Source: Halisarca cf. caerulea
Taxonomy: Eukaryota > Porifera > Demospongiae > Chondrillida > Halisarcidae
Reading direction: 5' to 3'
DNA: 35,000 nt
Assembly: GCA_963170055.1 (NCBI GenBank)
Contig: CAUJGJ010000277.1
Span: 775,901 to 810,900 of the forward strand
Positions 21,384 to 35,000 of the stretch are shown here, one piece after another. A program made the translations under genes and the position numbers. Below the pieces are notes generated by a model. It did not search any database and was not told the origin of the DNA. It was given only the letters and a program-made list of their open reading frames with translations. The stretch's first letter is position 1, and each line of letters starts with the position of its first letter.

Positions 21384-23143
21384 GTGACTGTTTTTAAATT
21401 ATAACTTTTGTATGTGAATTGTGTTTGATTTTGGATTTCGATTTGGCATGTACTGTACAGTAATATTGATGTGTATGTACTTCTTGCACATCATTCAATG
21501 CAAACCTTTGAGCCGCAACGTCCCAAAGGTGTCTTGACTTTTGTCATACATGTGATTATGCAGTCGGGTAACTGTTCCAAAGTTTGTGGAGGCAGAGATG
21601 TGTGCGAATTGGTGAGAAGGAGGCAGAAATATGTGTAGAAACCCTTTAATATTCCCTTCTTGTCAGCAAATTGCACTTGGTATGCATAATTTTGTGCAAC
21701 TGCTACAGCATTCAGAACTAAGCTGGTGTGCTGATGTTATTGGTGTGTGTAATACATGATTAGACTGTTCCGTGTATGTATGTAAAAGAGGCAGACACAG
21801 TGCACACACGCATGTGATGCACGTCAACCGAAACAAAACTCAATGGTCACCTGCACACAATGTGAGCACTGCCAGCAAAAACAGGAGGAAAACTGACCTA
21901 ACACTTTTCAGGTGAAGTAAGTAAATAGATGACACACACGGTGGAGTCTGCATGAGTCGGATCTTTGGGGTGGCCAGGAAAGTATATCAAACTTATATGA
22001 GGGCCTCTCATATGCAGTAAGTATGTGGTGATAAGGAAGAATGAACTCACACAGCCAATTTTTCCAGAAGTGAATTCAGCTTAGTAAGTTTGATCGAACC
22101 AAATGAACTCCATTGTAAAAGAACTGCTGGTATGTATCTAGCCTCACTTAGTACAAACGCTTTTTCTGACATGCAATACACTACATAGCCACTATTGATA
22201 TTATACAATCATTCCTTTACTCTTGACCGGCAATTATGTTGTCAAAGTAAGGGAAAAATCTAGCAGTCTGTTCTGTACAAGGTAGACACTAAGTGTGTAA
22301 AAGTTATGGTGCGACTTATCGCCATGGTACTTCTGGAGCTTACTATAACTGTAGGGGAACCTCTGAATAAAGGACACTTTGGGGACAACATAAATTCAGC
22401 TGATTTGTTATTTATATAGAGAGGTTTTCCTCTTTGGGAGATTCAGAAAGTATTGTAGGAGTTATACTGGGACCTCAAGCTGTGTCCTTTGTAGAGAGGT
22501 TTATTATACTGTGTCCTTATTTGGGAAAGTACACTATGGAGGTTCCACTGAGACTCAGTAATACTATACTTTTCTTTGTTTTTTCCCTCATTTTCTCATC
22601 TTGCTGAGTATTTAGTTATTGGTTGATTTTCAGTTTCTACTTTTAGACAACTCCAAAAAGAATAATATAATATGCAGGATATTCCCAGACTTTTTATCCA
22701 AAGAAATTAAATAATTATGTTTTCTAGATAGAGCCAATTACCGTTGAATGATATAATATATATTCATTATTGCAAACTGTGATTGTAGCATGCTTAACAA
22801 TGGGATATAGTTTGTTTACTATATGGCACACGTCTCATTGTGCACTGTACTACAGTACTATCGGTACAATCCTTCAAATTCCACCTGTTGTACACAGAAT
22901 TTGATATTAAAATTGATTCAGTCAACAAATTATTGTCAATAATGCAAGCAAGTAATTCAATCCCAAATTAATGTAAATTCAACAAAAAAACACACGTGTG
23001 TTTACACATGCGTACCAAGAATCATTACATGCAAACATACGTGTGTCTATACATAGCAGGAATTGATACATGCAAACATACAGTCTAATGTGTCATGTAC
23101 TGCGCTCTGTTGCTGCCCTCTTTGAATATCCCTTCAAACACTG
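21384..23143. other. Intergenic interval between convergent LRP2BP and ROMO1
   Basis: About 1.76 kb between two 3' ends. I find no convincing coding exon, tRNA or rRNA here. The only structure I can name is a degenerate CAGTGRAACC-ended inverted-repeat element near 22352-22550. The remainder is AT-rich unique-looking sequence. Confidence 0.6.
22352..22550. mobile_element. MITE, degenerate GGGGAACCTC-ended copy
   Basis: Left end TAGGGGAACCTCTGAATAAA, right end ATGGAGGTTCCACTG, with GGACAC/GTGTCC next to each end. About 199 bp, diverged from the element at 701. Confidence 0.55.
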
Positions 23144-23335
23144 TCAGCACCGCAGGGCTGAGCCGATGCCAATGAAGACTGCTATTGTCCCCGAGGTCTG
23201 AGCCATTGATTTACCAACAAAACGTACAAGCTCTCTTCCTCTTAGACCATACCTACATAAGAAGAATGGCAAAGAAAACTGTGAATAAGAATCACAAAAT
23301 CAACATGATAATGAATCCACATTCTAGGGCTTCAG

Positions 23336-23413
<78 letters not shown>

Positions 23414-24097
23414 TCATAAGAACACAATGACTTGAATGAATCAAATGAAAGTAATTTCTCTAACTATGTATTAACTAGGTTAGCAAGTACGTCAAAGGAT
23501 GTCCAATGGTCCGTGGAAGTGCCCAGTATGCATTGACATGTATATACAGCTGAATAGTACCACCTTTCAATCCTCGATTTACTATACCCCAGCCCCTTAT
23601 AAGAACTGTCACAACTTTGCTGGCTATGAATACAATTACCCTGTATAGCAAGGCAACCCTGAATTGAAAGACCACCTTCAATTCGTCCACTAAGGATGCT
23701 CACAGGGGGACTAATACTGTACACAAATAAATAAACAAACAAAAAAAATGAGACAACGCACATCTACAAGACAAAAGCAAAGTGAATTAACATGGTGGCA
23801 CAAGCATGCAATTGACATGGCAACTGTGCACAGCTGTACTACCACACAGAGTAGCTAGCCCTACACCAGACAATCCTAAAATACATATACAATGCAGCAC
23901 TGTAAAAAGGTACTACATTAAATAATTTGGTTGTTTGTACGCAAGTAAGTGGAAACACAATATGCAAAATACCTAAGTCCGCCAAATCCTCCAAACAGAG
24001 CTCCCGTACACATTCCCAAGACTAGTCCAGTCATGACCCCGTATTTCACCTTCTCGAAACAACTCGGACCTCCCTGCTGGCGATGTACAACGGGCAT
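23144..24097 (-). CDS. ROMO1: ROMO1, reactive oxygen species modulator 1 (complete)
   Basis: Small mitochondrial inner-membrane protein of the Romo1/Mgr2 family, linked to protein import through the TIM23 complex, OPA1 processing and ROS production. Two exons, 24097-23973 and 23252-23144, phase 2, giving 77 residues (human is 79). Diagnostic features: MPVVHRQQGGPSCFEKVK, a Gly-rich membrane helix GVMTGLVLGMCTGALFG, GLRYGLRGREL across the splice junction, then GKSMAQTSGTIAVFIGIGS and terminal ALRC, matching the family's conserved carboxy-terminal Cys. The ATG at 24097 matches the family start MPV. An upstream in-frame ATG at 24169 would add 24 arginine-rich residues. The 720-bp intron holds (CA)n at 23338-23412. 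Divergent from the TATA-driven unit at 24225. Confidence 0.95.
23338..23412 (+). repeat. (CA)n, ROMO1 intron
   Basis: About 36 CA units with one AA interruption. Confidence 0.93.
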
Positions 24098-24224
24098 TCT
24101 CGTCCGGTCTGCTGGCAACAGGCAACGTTGCAGATAACGGTAACGGAAGATATCGTTGACTTCACGCATAACTATGTTTCCATTTCGCGTGTGCGCTCGT
24201 GACTTTTTTATCTGGCGAAGCAGC

Positions 24225-24232
24225 TATAAAAG
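24225..24232 (+). promoter_or_regulatory. TATA box (TATAAAAG)
   Basis: Canonical TATAAAAG on the plus strand, 134 bp upstream of the ATG at 24366. It lies between that exon and the divergent ROMO1 start. Transcription would begin near 24255-24260. Confidence 0.5.
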
Positions 24233-24365
24233 GGTTTACGTATACCGCACTGTGGACACAGCGACCGGTGTTCTTGGTGTATTTAGCATTGCAGATGAAT
24301 TCAGTGATATCTAGTCTATAGTTAGATTATTATTCACAGTCGTAGACTACGTGAAAGACCCACAA

Positions 24366-24422
24366 ATGGCTGAAATTGATAGCATCATCCAAAACAACCA
24401 AGTCATCGTCGGACGGATCGGT
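24366..24422 (+). CDS. Probable first coding exon of an unrecognised gene
   Basis: An ATG at 24366 opens MAEIDSIIQNNQVIVGRI and reaches a strong donor (gtaagc) with one base of a split codon before it. It sits 134 bp downstream of a TATA box and divergent from ROMO1, which is what a first coding exon looks like. I cannot recognise the protein from 18 residues and could not find a downstream exon with a matching phase before the GRK gene. It may be a short-exon gene reaching into the following interval, or an untranslated or spurious exon. Confidence 0.35.
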
Positions 24423-26148
24423 AAGCTTATTCTGCTCCAGATTGCCGTACCGACGTATGCACGTAGCTCTGCATGTTACTCACCGCCAGCGTTGTAAACA
24501 GACATATGTATTGTATTAATTATTTCTTGTGATTGCTCCACTAAGGAATCCTTGCAAAGGATTACTGAATTTTGCAATTATCATGCGTCGCGCGAAAGTT
24601 TCCTTAGTGAATACGTATTAATTAAACGTCAGTTTTGCTAAGACTCTTGATCTGGTTGTTCAGTATCTCGTCTTGTATGTTATGACACTTTGCACTAGCA
24701 GCAATATAGTCATAAACGAAACCCAATCCAATATCTGCAAATTCCGAATCCGGCTTCATGTCACAATGCATGATGTTTTCCAGCAAGGACCATAGGGTAT
24801 ATAGATGTGCACCCACACGATCAAGCATTACTGATGTTGAACCAAGCATAACAGATAGTGACTTCATTGATTTACAAGAAATGTGCAATTTATACTGTAG
24901 CATCAACTTGTGCATTTTATAGGTCCTGGACAATGCTTATGAAGTGTCAGTATCTGTGACTGTGTCAATTATTGCCGCATGTACCAATACCAAAGCTATA
25001 GCCTTTATTGTTTGTATTTCTTATATAGTGCCACCAATCATGGGATTGCAACTCCCTAATTTGAAACCCGAAAGGGCTCCACCAATTCCTGTGTGTGGTT
25101 GCTCTGTCAGTGATAGTCTTTCTATTTCATTCCTAACCACGTCAACATACTCTCCTATAGGTTTATCTGTGTCATTTTCTTCCTTTCACTTCAATTGTGC
25201 TTGTGTAAGTAGAATCCTTTGCTTGGCTGCCTAAGGAAACAGAAACAGTTATGCTTCAGTGATCTTAGACATTTCCCATAAGTTCAACAACATTATAATC
25301 TATTCGAGCACTTTGTGCTCCACAATAAATGGTGCACCTCAGTGTGACAGTTGAAGTATTTTCCTTGCAATGTTACTTCCAAAACTTATCCATTGCTTGA
25401 CCGGCACAGTGTACTTGGAGTGTGGTCAGTTGTATATTATAGACTGACAGCAGGGACACGGCTGCCATACACCAATCCTGGAATTTGCTATATAGTCCAA
25501 AGTCACACACATTCACTCTATAATCCTAAACAAGTTCGCATATTCTATTCCAAAATAGTGAGCAATAGTCATGCGATGTGATCTATGCAATTTAGATAGG
25601 GTTTTGCAATGTCAATTTCATCATGTACTGCAAATACAATTGGAAGTTGGGGGGATTGGGGTGGAAGGTCACACTGGATGGGACCCGCCCGTAGTTGGAG
25701 CCTTGAGTGTACTCTACTAGTAGTGCTATACTCTATGCCAGATATTATAAACCTGTGACCAGACTGGCCACTAAACCACAAACGAATTTCGCACATAATT
25801 TGCATACAATTCCATTATCCAACCGGATGTTGATTCGTCTTATAACTCAGCGACACGCATTGTAACGGGAACAGTTGTTTTCAGTTCGAAGGCGAGAAGA
25901 ATCGTCGACTCTTTGTAGACGTTGTCTCGTGTGTTTAATACTAGGAGGGAGAATCAAGATAAGCTTATAGATTCTGAAGAAACGTTGTGTCTTTTGCCGA
26001 CCGCTGTAAGCCTATTCCAGATCTGTTAGTTTGGCTGTTGCAAACTGTTCAAAGAGCTTTCTTACGACGGCTGTAAAATTTGGGACGTGGTTCTATTATT
26101 CCCACTTTTGTTTGTGTTCCGCGGACTCAGGCACAGATAGAAGTAGCG
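24423..26148. other. Interval between the orphan exon and the GRK start
   Basis: Apart from the coding-like remnants at 24622-25230 I see no supported gene. An open minus-strand frame at 25805-25569 shows no motif I recognise. The last 280 bp before 26149 (from about 25860) is less AT-rich and is the likely GRK promoter and 5' leader. Confidence 0.5.
24622..25230 (-). pseudogene. Coding-like remnants, possibly of a helical (BAR-like) protein
   Basis: Two minus-strand stretches look protein-coding by residue pattern. 25230 to about 25031 reads AAKQRILLTQAQLK, an in-frame TGA, then EENDTDKPIGEYVDVVRNEI and on to a stop. About 24925 to 24622 reads through LDRVGAHLYTLWSLLENIM and FADIGLGFVYDYIAASAKCH to a stop. 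The first block has charged, amphipathic-helix character resembling the last helices of sorting-nexin BAR domains, and the second resembles an earlier helix. If so, the order along the strand is reversed, which suggests rearranged pseudogene pieces. The block ends are bounded by GTTTCCTTAG (24598-24607) and its inverse (25231-25240). Family assignment is weak. Confidence 0.35.
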
Positions 26149-34730
<8,582 letters not shown>

Positions 34731-34756
34731 GTGAGTGGGTGGGTAATCGTAGTTTG

Positions 34757-34952
34757 TACAATACACACAGCACACACAGTACACACAGTACACACACTAC
34801 ACACACTACACACAGTACACATAGTACACACAGTACACACACTGCACACAGTACACGCAGCACACACAATACACACAGCACACACAGTACACACAACACA
34901 CAGTACACACAGCACACACGGTACACACAGTACACACAGTACACACAGTACA
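34757..34952 (+). repeat. 9-bp minisatellite, GRK intron 6
   Basis: About 21 copies of GTACACACA and variants (CTACACACA, GCACACACA). Confidence 0.88.
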
Positions 34953-35000
34953 TTCAGCACTTATTGTGCACTCAATAGTGTCAGTGCATGTGTACATGTA

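Noticed and set aside
24939..25234. Plus-strand frame (96 residues) opposite the coding-like block
   Set aside because: Antisense shadow; its composition (Ser/Phe/Pro-rich) is what a charged helical sequence gives on the other strand.
25569..25805. Possible minus-strand PX-domain exon upstream of the coding-like remnants
   Set aside because: Residue pattern is not convincing, there are no matching splice phases, and no PX signature residues are visible.

Overview
The window reads as a gene-dense piece of an animal nuclear genome. Genes are split by many short GT-AG introns, mostly 35 bp to 1.2 kb, and the introns are loaded with (CA)n/(GT)n microsatellites, minisatellites and short inverted-repeat transposons. 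All recognised proteins are animal or eukaryotic orthologues (SEPSECS, TTC1, MVP, LRP2BP, ROMO1, a GRK4/5/6-type kinase). The compact layout and the abundant TA-flanked elements with CAGTGAAACCTC ends remind me of demosponges or other early-branching invertebrates. That placement is an impression, not a demonstrated result. There are no prokaryotic features.

Layout. 115-3215 (-): SEPSECS, 5' seven exons, continuing past the left edge. 3362-6608 (+): TTC1, complete, head-to-head with SEPSECS. 7377-16365 (-): major vault protein, complete in 22 exons (844 aa), convergent with TTC1. 16627-18345 (+): a small single-Ig-domain membrane protein, head-to-head with MVP. 18432-21383 (+): LRP2BP, starting only 86 bp after the Ig gene stop. 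23144-24097 (-): ROMO1, complete in two exons. 24366-24422 (+): a probable first exon of an unrecognised gene behind a TATA box. 24622-25230 (-): coding-like remnants, probably pseudogenic. 26149 to the right edge (+): the amino-terminal RGS-homology half of a GRK, with a 6.66-kb first intron; the kinase domain lies outside the window.

Exon models were built by hand, from recognised protein similarity plus GT-AG (once GC-AG) boundaries with consistent phase. Every complete gene sums to a whole number of codons. The genes are a mix of housekeeping functions (selenocysteine synthesis, TPR co-chaperone, vault shell, mitochondrial inner-membrane protein) and signalling or surface functions (GRK, LRP2BP, Ig protein). 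I see no sign that they form a pathway or cluster with one purpose.

The most unusual material is non-coding. Pure (GT)n tracts begin exactly at several 5' splice sites. Two inverted arrays of a transposon-end-derived 54-bp unit flank a SEPSECS exon. A 31-copy 29-bp minisatellite lies in TTC1, and related short-repeat families occur at separate loci. I found no convincing new biological system.
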